Shown here one piece after another: positions 38,087-48,649 of a stretch of 49,043 nt of DNA. The DNA comes from Priapulus caudatus (taxonomy: Eukaryota; Priapulida; Priapulimorpha; Priapulimorphida; Priapulidae). The stretch covers positions 91,821-140,863 of the forward strand of contig NW_014577893.1 in the NCBI RefSeq assembly GCF_000485595.1. Direction: 5' to 3'. Positions within the stretch are counted from its first letter, which is position 1; every line of letters starts with the position of its first letter. The notes under the pieces are model-generated. The model saw only the letters and a list, made by a program, of their open reading frames with translations. It ran no database searches and was not told where the DNA came from. The position numbers and the translations under genes were made by a program.

Positions 38087-38899
38087 CAGGAATAATTTTC
38101 CGGTATCGCATCGCAATTCGCGATGTATTTTGCAGCCATTTGCTACGGCATATTTTTTTATGAATCGCAGTTGTGCGATGCAGCCCATGGCGAGATGTAA
38201 ACGGAAACATACATGTTTACAATTTACTTTTATTCTCCGGGCTGCTTTGCCCTGTCAATGAAATGCCCACGTTACGCCGATTTTATTGATTTGTTAACAC
38301 CAAGGCCAAGGTGACTTTTAAACAATGCGCTGCACTCCCCCGCCCCGTACATCAATCAATATGCCGGCCGCGCAGGCACGTATAACAGCCACGCTGTGCT
38401 GGCCTGCGCTGCTCGCGGGCTGCTTTCTTCGGCGCCTTTGATAATATAAAGTGAGGATGTCGTGGTCGGGAGTCGGATAGCCGCATTCACAATCGCTAGA
38501 ACTGTATTTCATCAATGTTTGGATATATAACGTAAGGAACCAACATTTGATTAAAGTTCTAGACAATAATTTTTACTCGCCAACATGGGCGAGTCAGCTT
38601 TAGCTTCACTCGCCGCGGCCAGATATTATTTTCACGTCGACATTGGCGAGCGGGCGAGTGCCAATGCTTGCACGCTGTTTAAACGCTGCCGGCAGCGTGC
38701 AGATCGCTAGTGTGTCCTAGGCTTAAGCTAGCTGTGCCTGTCACAGGCCGACACGATAACACGCCAAGCATGCACTGCGGTGTAAATTTGCACTGTGATT
38801 GGTCTGAAAAAAAATGCTATACAAATTTATCCAATTGCTATGCAAAATTTTTTGTATAGCACATTTGCTATGCAATTTTTGGCTGGAAATTGTTCCCTG
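38087..38899. mobile_element. Non-autonomous DNA element with 5-bp target duplication (CAGG ends)
   Basis: The ends CAGGAATAATTTTCC and the complement of CAGGGAACAATTTCC bound 813 bp. The 5-bp direct repeat TACTA lies on both sides (38082-38086 and 38900-38904). The unoccupied sequence gtagtactagtattag is preserved, in reverse orientation, at both copies of the duplicated block (about 33740 and 36578). The interior encodes nothing recognised. The phrase ccccgtacatcaatcaatatgc is close to a stretch in the SDE2 intron near 29480. CAGG ends with a 5-bp duplication could point to a hAT subgroup, which is an inference. Confidence 0.8.
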
Positions 38900-39333
38900 T
38901 ACTAGTATTAGATTTCGTATTTATTTAGCATTTATATTTTATTGAAACGTTTCAAGTGCCTGTGGTACCAACATACCAGCAATGCAGCATACTTACATGA
39001 TCTTGATCAGTAATGTTCTCTGACCGGCATATTTCAGATTTCAGCGACACTGCTGAAAAACTTTCCGATTCCAAATATTTCGCTTTACCACAGAGATTCT
39101 TGTAAAATAGATACATGGTAACTTGATAACGATATCATCTGTGATCACTGATACACGTTTGGACAAAATAAAAACAGTGCGTCAGAAACGCAAATCACGC
39201 CGCTAGGGAAATTAGATGACTAATGACATCGTCCCGCCATCTATCGGGAAAAGTTAATAAAATCCTAAACTCAGGTAATATCAGCGGTAACAAGCACGTG
39301 GGGAAACAGCCCGGCATATAGATGCGTGTACAC

Positions 39334-39840
39334 CTAGCTATGTGGCAGGTAGAAGAGTGGGTAGATAATGTAATAGACGACAGAAGGTAAAGAAAGGGAA
39401 GAAATTAGATAGGGTAGCGGAGGTAAAGAACGGGATGAAAGTGAAAGAGCTCGGCGCGAGGAGAGAATAGGAGCAGTGAGAGGCACGGGGAAGATACGGG
39501 GAAAGATAGTAGAGGGGAGAAAGAAGAGGGGAAGTGTGGAGACGTGAAGAAAGTTAAAGGCGAAAGGAAAAAGCAGCGAAGAAGGTCTATGATGCATATG
39601 CTCCATAGATGTCAGTGGGGCATTTGGAATAGGGTTAAGAAAATAAGAAGGTTGAAACGGTACTGGTAGACATACAGAGAGAGAGATATATAAAATGCTG
39701 AAGGTGGAGCAGGTGAATGAGGAAGAGAAAGATCGAGGCAAAGAAGTGAGTGAAGGCGGGTTATAGGAGAGGAGAATATATATGGAAAACGGGTACATCA
39801 GAATAGAAGGTATACAGAGGAGGGTATATATAGTTGAGGG
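39334..39840. other. Purine-rich region without a gene
   Basis: The plus strand is dominated by A and G. The 154-codon minus-strand frame is Ser/Pro/Leu/Phe-rich because of this bias and shows no domain. Nothing else is seen between 38976 and 40125. Confidence 0.6.
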
Positions 39841-40125
39841 ATGCAGTTTTTTGGGGAAAGATACTTTACTCTACGAGATCATGATACGGATGCGGTACGT
39901 GATTCTGATGAAGGTAGATCGAGGAAGTAGACGACGTAGATGAGGTTATCAAATCAAGTTCCAAAAGTAAGGATAAATTGAGCGTAATTAAATGTGTCCA
40001 AAAACACTATATACAGAGTGTGTCGTGCGGAGTATGGCTGGTTTGTATATACGTGCATTAGATTTATTATTTTATTTTATTCCATCCATGATTCTCTCGC
40101 CATGGCAGCCGTACTTGCATGGGCA

Positions 40126-40358
40126 GCACTGCCGGAACGTACGTAGCCTGGTACTATCTAATATGCCGGACCGTACCTCGCCTACTCCACTATGGAGTAT
40201 AGGGAGTCGCCTACGCCTACTCCCTAACCCTAGCCCTAACCCTAACTGGTAACCCTAGCCCTAACCATATCAGATAGTTACCAGTGTACGTTCCGGTATA
40301 CCGGACCGTACCCAGGGTACGTTCCGGCAGTACCCTGGGGGACATAGACCCTATGAGC
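40126..40358. mobile_element. Mutator-like MITE, GCTSA family, copy 4 (5' truncated)
   Basis: The right end matches the other copies (ccctgggggacatagaccct then ATGAGC), and the interior has CCCTAACCCTA units and gtataccggaccgtaccc. The left end lacks the GGGTCTATGTCCCCC part, so the copy is truncated and has no recognisable target duplication. Confidence 0.7.
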
Positions 40359-41481
40359 CCCAGTGCCATCAAGTGGGCAAATTTACTAATGCAGAAATGT
40401 TAAACATAAAATCCAACGCCGGTTTTGCCGCTTATCAGCAGCTAGGTAAAACCAGTTATACAGCTTGGTAACTAAACAGGACCAAACAGTTGCAAGCATC
40501 ATTAACACAGTGCCAGTGACGTCACAGCCAGCAACTATCGACCGCTGCTGGAAACCGCGCCCGATTTGTTCTCTAGACTGTCACCAACGCAGAGGAACCG
40601 GTTTCCGATGTGGACTATTACAATGCAAACAGAGGCAAGCAACGATGGATAAGAACAATCTATTCACGGTAATAAATAACCAGTCCTTATCGGTAAGGTT
40701 AACCGCCATGTTAAGACACAGTATTTTAACCACTGCGTGCCAATTTCTACAGAAAAACTCACAACAAACAAGGTATGAATATATTTAACTACTGCATATT
40801 ACTTGATATTATTAAATTCAAAAGGCGAGCGCAGTACAGCGATAGGATTACGTTGTGGGGCGAGTGTTGAGACGGCTAACTGTCCTGGTACAACCGAGGT
40901 TTTGCAGTTGTACTGCTGACAAAGATCTTTGTCGTAGCGCGTTGAAATCTAATTAATCTAATTAATGCGGTGCCTGGTAATATGGCGCGTATGTGAACAT
41001 CTTCGTTACGGTTCCTTAATTCATTAATAATTGTACTATATCCGGAGTAGGCCTATAATATATATATATAATATGTACGGCATTTCAAGTTCGTGAATTG
41101 TTGTATACACAGGAGTTTCCACAATGGTAATTGCTTGTATGTGTACGTGCCTATCTCAAATTCTATCAAAATCTATTCAAATTTAATCAAATTCCAAAAT
41201 CTGTCATCTTCCATAATTATTATAACTATATATTTATATTCTATATATTAGTTTCACCTGGGAAATTTTCTGTAACCTGAGTTTCCGTAACGCAGGGTAT
41301 ATATGATACTGTACGAAGATGACCAAATAAGTGAATATAGCTAGAACTAGCCAGTTTCGTGTTCTCACACAATATATATATATATATAATATTATATTTT
41401 GTATTCTGTTTAGGGCTTCTAATCATTAGGGTTGCATGCTAGCACCCCATATAGCTAGTGTGCTTCTGGAACTCCGGTCAG
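40359..41481. other. Intergenic stretch, nothing supported
   Basis: AT-rich sequence with two TA-rich patches (near 41060 and 41370). A 107-codon frame at 40465-40788 has no recognisable domain and no splice or homology support. Confidence 0.4.
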
Positions 41482-41484
41482 GAT

Positions 41485-41581
41485 ATGGATGTAAATTTTA
41501 TCCTAACCATGAACCCTCAGCAGCTGTCACAGTTCCTTCTCAGCAAGGATATTTCTCAACAAGGACGAAGATCCATTGAAG
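41485..41581 (+). CDS. Candidate first coding exon of an unidentified gene
   Basis: The sequence from ATG reads MDVNFILTMNPQQLSQFLLS and then KDISQQGRRSIE, ending at a GTGAGA donor with phase 1. A possible acceptor (ccggtcag, ending 41481) lies just upstream, so the exon could also be internal. The mixed, ordered composition is protein-like and unlike nearby repeat frames. I do not recognise the family. Its phase is compatible with the candidate exon at 45692, but the 4.1 kb between them is mostly repeats. Confidence 0.35.
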
Positions 41582-42349
41582 GTGAGACGGGCCTGACTGT
41601 TGTACATAGGCCTATAGTACAAGTCCGAAAATTGGGACTGCTCTGGGCCGGGATTGGGTTGGTCCGGATTTTTGGATTTTCCAGATTCTCGGGCAGTAGT
41701 TTTAAAATCAGATTTAAGGAGGAATTATAAAGGGTAAGAACAGGTAAATTTTGATCATGCAAATAGATCATGCTTCATTTAACAAAACGAGCTTAAAATA
41801 AAGTCGACACTTGACAAAAATGTAAACATAAAAAAATTTCACTACAAAAAAAGCATGTGTATAATGCTTGAAAAGATAGTTTTCGAAAAGTCTGGGTTCT
41901 CAGTTGCTAGGTGGTCCACATTTCTGGCATCCGGATTTTTGGACTTCTACTGTAGCTGCATGTGTGCTAAATTCACCCACATTTTTAGGCATGTAAAATC
42001 TCAAATTGCATCCCAGGGTGTAACCCCATAGACAATTTGCAGAAATTTAACCTTGTGCATTTAATATGCATACGCATACAATACAATACAATAATTTCTC
42101 CGCAATAAAGAAGAGTGCAATAGCCTATATATAGTAAAATACAAATAATTTGTGATAAAAGATGGTTGTGGGAGATTTCCAACGAGGGAGAAAAGGTGTC
42201 TGCTTTCCTTGAGGTGAGAAAGCAACATCTTTTCTCACTTTTTGGCATTTTTGTAGAGATTTTCTATACTGATTTGAGTATCACAGGAAAAGCGAGTAGA
42301 ATGTTTGTTAAATCTATGCAGTTTCATTACTTAAATAGTCTCATTTTTA

Positions 42350-42650
42350 GCTCACCTTGACATCGTCAAGCTGAGCTATTGTCATGGGTCGTCGTCCGTC
42401 GTACGTCCGTTCGTCTTTCCGTCAACATTTGGCTACGGTCAACGATAACTCAGGAACCGTTTGACCCACATGTTTGAAATTGGATATAGTTGTTACTGCT
42501 ATGGGAGAGGTTTGAACGTCCTATTTTGGAGCACGCCAGTTGACGTACTTTTGAGCCACGGCAATTTTTTGGCAAAAATGGGAATTGCCATTAGTCAGTT
42601 CGGCCACCTCTCAACGGATTTTTTTTTCCATCATTTTTTGGTACTATGTG
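42350..42650 (+). repeat. Dispersed repeat, TAGCTCACCTTGACATCGTC type
   Basis: It starts tagctcaccttgacatcgtc, followed by gagctattgtcatgg, a CGTCCGTCG run and aacgataactcaggaaccg. It resembles the family at 25430 and 43510 in its first 20 bases and in the GTCCGTC run, but the body differs. Such repeats are common in marine invertebrate genomes. Region 42650-43510 holds nothing recognised. Confidence 0.55.
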
Positions 42651-43509
42651 AATGAATAAGTCAGCTAGGGCTGTTTTCAATATTTAAAATTTTTTTAATG
42701 CAAATTGGGGCTAGGTTTTGGCATCTATTTATAGCATATATATATATTAGACACAGCATAACAGCTCTCGCTCGCGCGTGTCACACTGTGTCTGCGCTTC
42801 GTTTTTCTCAGATTTTCATTGACAATATCTTTATGCAAAAATATAAGAGATAATATTACACATACTATCCCTGCCCGATAAACATCATATTAGAGTAAGT
42901 TTTACAAAAGCATGTCGCGAACGCGCATAACCTCATTTATTTTGAACATCATCTGCCTAAAGAATATTAAGAGGGCGTCTATAGCGCCTTCTACCGTCAC
43001 AAATTTGTGCTATTCATTTTTGGTTTTTAAAATTATTATTGGATATACGATGCGCCAATCGGCTCGTGTGCTACCGCCCTTAGAAAACTTATAGCATAGT
43101 AAACACTTCCATGCATGCAACCATATTAAACCTTTTGACAAAAGTTGTGTTCTATGGGTAGGGAACCCATGGTGTCACGTGGTGGTACTTATAGCAGCTA
43201 GTGGAATAAGCGTATCCTCTCTATCTTACACGTTACACATCGGAGCTCCGCCTCTTTAGCCTGTGCCTAATCTGATATATTTAAACGTTAAATTGGTGAT
43301 CATGTAGGTTGTAACGCCATCACGTCTGCCACATTCTCAGACTTTCACATCTCAAACATTTATTTTTCACATAAAAAATTACACATAATCTATTTCAGAG
43401 CTATTAATGGGAGTTTTCCGATTATATATTTCTTCGTTTTATAATTGTACGTCGATGGCTGCTCAATTAAAATGACTTTTTCTCATTCATCTCATTTGTG
43501 TCCTTTTTT

Positions 43510-44035
43510 AGCTCATCTGACATAGTCAGGATGCAATTGTAGAATCGCTATGATCGTCTGGTCCGGTCCTGCTCCAACCCGTCCGTCGAGCGTCCGTCCG
43601 TCGTCAACGTTTAGGGGGACCTTAACCGTCGCACGTCACAGTTTCACGATATTCGCGCCGACGTGTCGGCGGGGGCGGTTATCCGAAATGAGCTTTCGAT
43701 TGTCGAAGCTGGGGGTCAAGGTCAAGCCGTCAAGAGGCTGTAAAGAAGGTGAGACATTCACTCTTAACTTAAGATGGCGGATAATGCCAGTATATGCGGC
43801 CACAAATCTAAAACGTGCTCGACCTAGGCTCGTGGATAGTCGGTGTATTAGCATCATGGTAGTGAAAAGCCCATCACTGTTGCGAAATTTGCGGAGGTCA
43901 CAGCGTCAAAGAGTCAATGGCCACAGGGCAGATTTTAGACTTTTCTGGGACAATGCTCTGATGGATCGATTTGAAAATACTTTTTTGTTTCAGCGGTGAC
44001 CTATCGCATTTTTATGGCTTTATTGAGAAGGACAT
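43510..44035 (+). repeat. Dispersed repeat, AGCTCATCTGACATAGTCAG family, copy 2
   Basis: This is the plus-strand counterpart of 25430-25925, sharing tagctcatctgacatagtca, the CGTCCGTCCG run, cgacctaggctcgt-like and cagggcagattttagac segments. The 149-codon frame across it is not a gene. Region 44036-45690 is otherwise repeat-poor, with a purine-rich, G-rich tract at about 44895-45230. Confidence 0.65.
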
Positions 44036-45691
44036 GCAAATATGCTTTCACTTGACATGCGAGATAAGTGGTCGGATAACCTTTTGACCTAAGCAGGAGA
44101 GTTAAACATTGATTTGTTGCACTGGTTAACAAAGGACTGAACTGCTTTTGCTTTTATTAGCAGCGCCATACCTGTCGTGCATGTGACGGACTAGCAGTTG
44201 CACAGTTTAATTGCATGGCAAATGTTTGTCTTGAACAAGCGTTTACGTCCTTAAATCATTCTTTCATAATGCAGGTCTGTCTATAGCCACTGCCCCTGGG
44301 CCTGAATGCCCTGATGATGATGGAATCAGTGAATGCTCGCATAGGCAATAAACTACTCGGCGCTACGCTTCTAATCATAATTGTTGTCCTGCAACCTGCA
44401 ATTGCTACGCTCGTTTAACTCACAGCTGATGCGAATTATCACCTGCCTGAATATACTTACTTGGATTTTTAGCCTGTAACTACTCGTAGGATTTCAGGAA
44501 TGACGGGGCAGTGATGCCATCTGCCATATTGATTACACTTTGCACGCGCCATCTCGCGGCAACTATAGGCCCTTTAGTTTAAATTAGCATTTTATTTCTC
44601 ATGTAGACTTTTTAAACGGAATCGACTATAACTTTAGTACCATATAATATATAATATTTTACTTTCATCTTGATAATCTTAACATATATCATGTAGCTAT
44701 GGCGCGTGCGTATCATATTCCAGTTATAGCGACATAGTTGTTATCATTAGGAAAATATTAGAGACTACGTGACTATATTATTTTGATTTTCTATACTGCT
44801 TATCACTCCAGCGCGCATTAGGTATTTCAAGTATTATTGGGGGGCAGTAAAAGGCCTTCATCGCTGGCGTTTTAAATTTTTTTATATCAATTAGAGAGGA
44901 GAGGCAAAGTCTAAGATAAAGAGAGAGATAGTGTAAATTGAGGACGGGCGACTAGCGAAAACGTGTACGGTGTGTATGGCAAGAAGTGAATACGGGGTAC
45001 ATTTAGCGTTCGCTGCGAATGCCGTGTTGCAAAGGCGGATGGCGAGGTGTGGGGGCAGGGGCGGGGAGGTGAGCGTCGAAGGCAGGGGGAGGGAAATGGG
45101 TCATGTTAATGGGCGGTGGAGTGAGAGCAAGGGCAGTCGAAGTGGGTAGCAGTGCGTGAGGAGCGAGGCCTCGAGGGACGGTGCCGCGACGCAGTTGGGG
45201 AGCGGAGGTGGGGCGAAGGACTCCCGCCTCCCCCTCTAATTTACTTGCGAGAATCCGATGCCTCATAATGTGATTCTTTTAATAGATAGATAAAAATAGA
45301 TAGCTTGTGAATCATCGACACAAATTCGAAAGTTGTAAAGGCAAGCATCATTTAATTAATAACAAAATCGCATGGGCGGCTGAGATAGTGAGCGTCGTTC
45401 TGTCCTAACAATGTATGTGCTACGCAACTGCGTATCTGCATATCTGCGGGCTAACAAATGTGTCACTACGCACGACTGAAATTGTACGTTTCATAACCGC
45501 TTAGCACAGACCCAGTATGAGCCCAGACGCTCTGCGGCTCTTGTTTGTTGTGGTGAGCTATCAGTGTCATTGACACTTTCATATCATTGGTTGTGAGCAG
45601 TGTGATCATGCAAGCTTGATATGATAGTTGCATAACAGCTCTTGATAACATCAAATACGCAGAGTACAGTATGGATACTTCTCTCTTTCAG

Positions 45692-45760
45692 AATCTCAGT
45701 GTCGCATGGCTATGTTTTATGCCAACTGCCCAAGAAGGCAGATATTAAAGATTCTATTCA
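45692..45760 (+). CDS. Candidate internal exon of the same unidentified gene
   Basis: A strong acceptor (ctctctttcag) is followed by sequence that, entered in phase 1, reads SQCRMAMFYANCPRRQILKI and LF, then a GTATAT donor (phase 1). The phases fit both the exon ending at 41581 and the terminal frame beginning near 46363, but three-phase chance agreement is not strong evidence. There is no homology support. Confidence 0.28.
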
Positions 45761-46002
45761 GTATATTCCTTGACCGCTTTAGCATCGAACCATCAAGCGT
45801 CACGAATATTTTCTAGTGAAGCAGAAGACGGTCGAAACAACAATTGTCGCCTGATGCACACCGCAAGAAGCGCAGGAACGTGTTTGTTTATCGTGAAACC
45901 TCAGGCTCGGCTTTTTCGCCAAAGCCTGGCTGGCCTCGATTCGCGATGCTGCATGCCGCAAGTTTGCCGCAGCAGCGGTGTTCGCCACCACGCTAGGCGC
46001 AT

Positions 46003-46362
46003 TTGCCTGTGCGTCTTAAGAACGTGCTGCCCGTCGGGTGTACCAGCGAAATTACCGTGACATCTGCTGCCGTCGCTGCGGGCCGCCCCGTCGTCGGTAC
46101 ACGCGTCCTCTCGCGATCGGGCAGTCTGCCTCCTGAAACTGACATTTTCGGAAGGCGATCGCACACGCGTTCGCCAGTCAGCCGTCAGCCAGATGGAGCC
46201 GGACGACCAGGCCGGTGTGCAGTGTTCAAGTCCGAGGAATGTGTGCACGTCATCGACCTGACGATGACGCTCCGTCATCATACTACGCCTCCTGAGCTGC
46301 CACGCCATGGTTTGTCCTCTCACCAGCGTGACACGCATGTCGCCGCCACGGCAAAGGTTTAG
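46003..46362 (+). CDS. GC-rich open frame with a SUMO-interaction-like motif (uncertain exon)
   Basis: A 119-codon frame contains VHVIDLT (46243-46263) preceded by acidic residues, which has the form of a SUMO-interacting motif. The frame has GC-rich codons like the exons of MCM8 and lies directly upstream of the terminal candidate exon, in a different frame. Splice sites that would join it cleanly were not found, and competing frames exist on both strands. It may be non-coding. Confidence 0.2.
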   Translation: MPVRLKNVLPVGCTSEITVTSAAVAAGRPVVGTRVLSRSGSLPPETDIFGRRSHTRSPVSRQPDGAGRPGRCAVFKSEECVHVIDLTMTLRHHTTPPELPRHGLSSHQRDTHVAATAKV

Positions 46363-46901
46363 CGCCTCTCGTCGCGCCTTCTTGCCGCATACCGGACCTG
46401 CGCGTGACGAGCGTCTACTCGCAGGCGATCGCGACGCTGCCCTCCACCGGCACGGCGGAGTGGCGAGTGACGGCAGCAGCGGCGGCGGCCCCTAGCGCGG
46501 CGAGGGGCGACGAGGCACGCGAGAAGTTCCTCGCGATGTACCGCTCGTGTCCGTACACGGCGCACGACATGCTGCAGAAGAAGCAGATCCGCGGATGCTC
46601 GACGCTCGCGCAGCGCTACTTCTACAATGCGATGCGCGACGCCGCGCACGCCGTCGACATGTGGGAGCGGCCGTCGCTCGTCTGCGACATATCGCCACAG
46701 ACGCGCGAGCGCTTCTTTGACATTCTCTTCTTCGGCTGTCCGAAACTGCATGGCGCGCAAAGCATCATCTGGCACCGGCTGTCGGACGCGCTGCACAATC
46801 GGCGCAAGTACCTCAGGGACAAGGAGTCCGGAAAGCGCATCCTCAAAGGCACGCGGAACAACTCACGGGTGCTGCACAGTAGCACGTATGCGTCCCAATG
46901 A
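46332..46901 (+). CDS. Probable terminal exon, unknown protein with a basic C-terminal domain
   Basis: The frame is open from 46332 to the stop at 46901, and an acceptor is possible at 46361-46362. After a low-complexity Ala run (near 46470-46495) the product reads EKFLAMYRSCPYTAHDMLQK, then GCSTLAQRYFYNAMRDAA, RERFFDILFFGCPKLHGAQS and WHRLSDALHNRRKYLRD, ending with a basic tail. The helix-rich alternation of hydrophobic and basic residues suggests a compact DNA- or protein-binding domain. I see at most a faint likeness to BEN-type domains and do not assign it. The codons are strongly GC-ended, like MCM8 exons 2 and 7. No ATG in good context opens the frame, so it is taken as a 3' exon. Confidence 0.45.
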   Translation, partial: HACRRHGKGLAPLVAPSCRIPDLRVTSVYSQAIATLPSTGTAEWRVTAAAAAAPSAARGDEAREKFLAMYRSCPYTAHDMLQKKQIRGCSTLAQRYFYNAMRDAAHAVDMWERPSLVCDISPQTRERFFDILFFGCPKLHGAQSIIWHRLSDALHNRRKYLRDKESGKRILKGTRNNSRVLHSSTYASQ

Positions 46902-47150
46902 TCGGATTGTGTAAGCACGCTAGTGACGTTGTGAGAGCCGTGCGTGCCATACAGGGTACCCAACGCAACTCCCCTCATGCCTTAAAAGAATGATACAAGA
47001 ATGCTGCTATCATGCTTGCCGTAAATGTACATAGGAGACGCATACATGTTTGTATTATCAGGAGCTCTAAACTGAACAGATCAGTTATGATATGTTCCTA
47101 TTATTATATATGATTAAATAAATATATATATAATATATATATATGTATTA

Positions 47151-47199
47151 TCAGGAGCTAATAATGACATCTAATGAATTCGTCATTATTAACTCCTGG
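47151..47199. repeat. Tiny palindromic element, CAGGAG family, copy 7
   Basis: The arms TCAGGAGCTAATAATGAC and GTCATTATTAACTCCTGG pair almost fully. The flanks TATTA and TATTT agree in four of five positions. The arm is nearly identical to the copy at 607, about 46.5 kb away. Confidence 0.65.
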
Positions 47200-47399
47200 T
47201 ATTTTATATGTATATATACATATACATTTTTTTCACATCTCAATCACATCATTTTGTGCATTAGGTTTGTCTTTTACAAAGTAAAACACCCGTGATAACC
47301 AAGCAAGTAAAGGAAACTGGTAAATTGTAATAAATAAAAAGTATTGTTCGCTGGAATAAAAGTACATCAACAACCACGGAAAATTTAGTAATTTACTGA

Positions 47400-48015
47400 T
47401 GTAAATTTTTAAATATGTCTGAAAAATGTTACGACCGGGACTTTCTGGACTCTTAACGGAATACCGGGACCAGCATGTCGCACCGGGACGATCCCGGTGA
47501 GACCGGGAAACTTGGTACGTCTGGGTTATGCCTTTCCCATCGTAAGACAAGAAGTAGTAATATAATGATTGATCAAGATTTGAAGTCGAACGAGACTTTT
47601 TAGCCATGATGGAGGGGGGAACGGGTATTTTCGGGACGCGGGATTGGCCATTTTAATTACCTGGGAACTGGGAAATGTCAGATAAATTTTCCGTGATTCG
47701 GGAACAGAAGTCCATCGGGACGTGGGAAAGACCCTCTAAAATTGTCTGGGATCTGGGAAAATTGTGTCAATTCATCGGGATTATAATTTCTGCACTAATA
47801 TTTATTTAATTTATTAATATTTTTTATTTTTTATTAATTATGCCCAGATAAATAATAGTATGTAAATATTAGTATTTATGTAGTGTTTGAAAACCTAAAC
47901 TATTGAATTTGCTGAAACATGTCTACATAATTTCCTGGGAACTGGGAATTGGGATTTTATTTTACTGGGAACTGGGATATGGGGTGTTTTTTGCTGGGAA
48001 AAGGGGAATGTACCC
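47400..48015. other. Degenerate CTGGGAACTGGGA-rich region
   Basis: The phrases ctgggaactggga and cgggac-ggga recur irregularly on the plus strand. The minus-strand frame beginning MAKKSRSTSNLDQSLYYYF (from 47607) resembles the start of a BED-finger transposase but lacks the zinc ligands, so no transposase is claimed. Confidence 0.35.
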
Positions 48016-48457
48016 CCCCCATGATCATTAGCATTGAGATATCTTGCTCTAAACTTATTATCAGGTTTGGTTATGGCAGCTGGTGGCAGCAGACGCAAGT
48101 TGGGGTGAGTTAAGTAAGGAACTTAATTGGTGTATTTAAATTTGCGGAGTTGTAACCATTTGGCCACTTTACTCCCGTCTATAAATTCTTGATAAACTGC
48201 AGTTTTTGGCGGCAGAGGGATATCAGAGGCAGACGCCTGGCGAATCAAGAACGGTTGAGTTGAAACAGCACATTTCTTTGAATCACTGTTTAATTATTTT
48301 ATGAAACCTATCATTGAATTTGAACAAATACAGGTGTGCATAAATAATAGCGGGCGTGCATGGAACGCAGGCCGCTGGCGTATGTGTACGCGGGCGTGCG
48401 TCGTGCGCGGGCGTGCGGTGTGTGTGGGTGCGTGCGTGCCTGTATGAGTATCGCAGG

Positions 48458-48620
48458 CCGGGGTGGACACAATTCATATTTGATGTCCACATTAATTCGT
48501 ATTGGACGCCGGGGTGGACACAATTCATATTTAATGTCCACATTAATTCGTATTGGACGCCGGGGTGGACACAATTCATATTTAATGTCCACATTAATTC
48601 GTATTGGACGCCGGGGTGGA
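48458..48620. repeat. 51-bp minisatellite
   Basis: The unit from ccggggtggacacaattcat to tattggacg recurs exactly every 51 bp (48458, 48509, 48560, 48611), three full copies plus a partial fourth. Because 51 is divisible by three, several frames on both strands stay open and give a 17-residue repeat. This explains the overlapping open frames here. Confidence 0.9.
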
Positions 48621-48649
48621 TACAATTTAGTTCTGGTACAGGGTAGTGA

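Larger units (their letters stand above)
36505..38975. repeat. Large inverted repeat interrupted by two inserted elements
   Basis: The left arm (about 36505-37505) and right arm (about 37735-38975) are reverse complements once an insertion in each arm is removed. Shared phrases include ccgctcgacactcgtgaatt, tgctcactgtgcacagtgac and aaacgtttcaa. The centre, about 37510-37730, is single-copy and GC-richer, and its open frames match nothing known. A shorter match to the outermost part is also found at the end of both copies of the duplicated block. Confidence 0.7.

Noticed and set aside
39334-39798. 154-codon minus-strand frame
   Set aside because: Ser/Pro/Leu/Phe bias from a purine-rich plus strand, no domain, no splice support.
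40465-40788. 107-codon plus-strand frame
   Set aside because: No recognised motif and no supporting context.
45003-45266. 87-codon minus-strand Pro-rich frame
   Set aside because: It arises from a G-rich tract (gggggagggaaat-like); no family resemblance.
47233-47607. Possible BED-finger transposase start
   Set aside because: Only the first about 30 residues are suggestive; the Cys/His zinc ligands are missing and the downstream frame is AT-driven.
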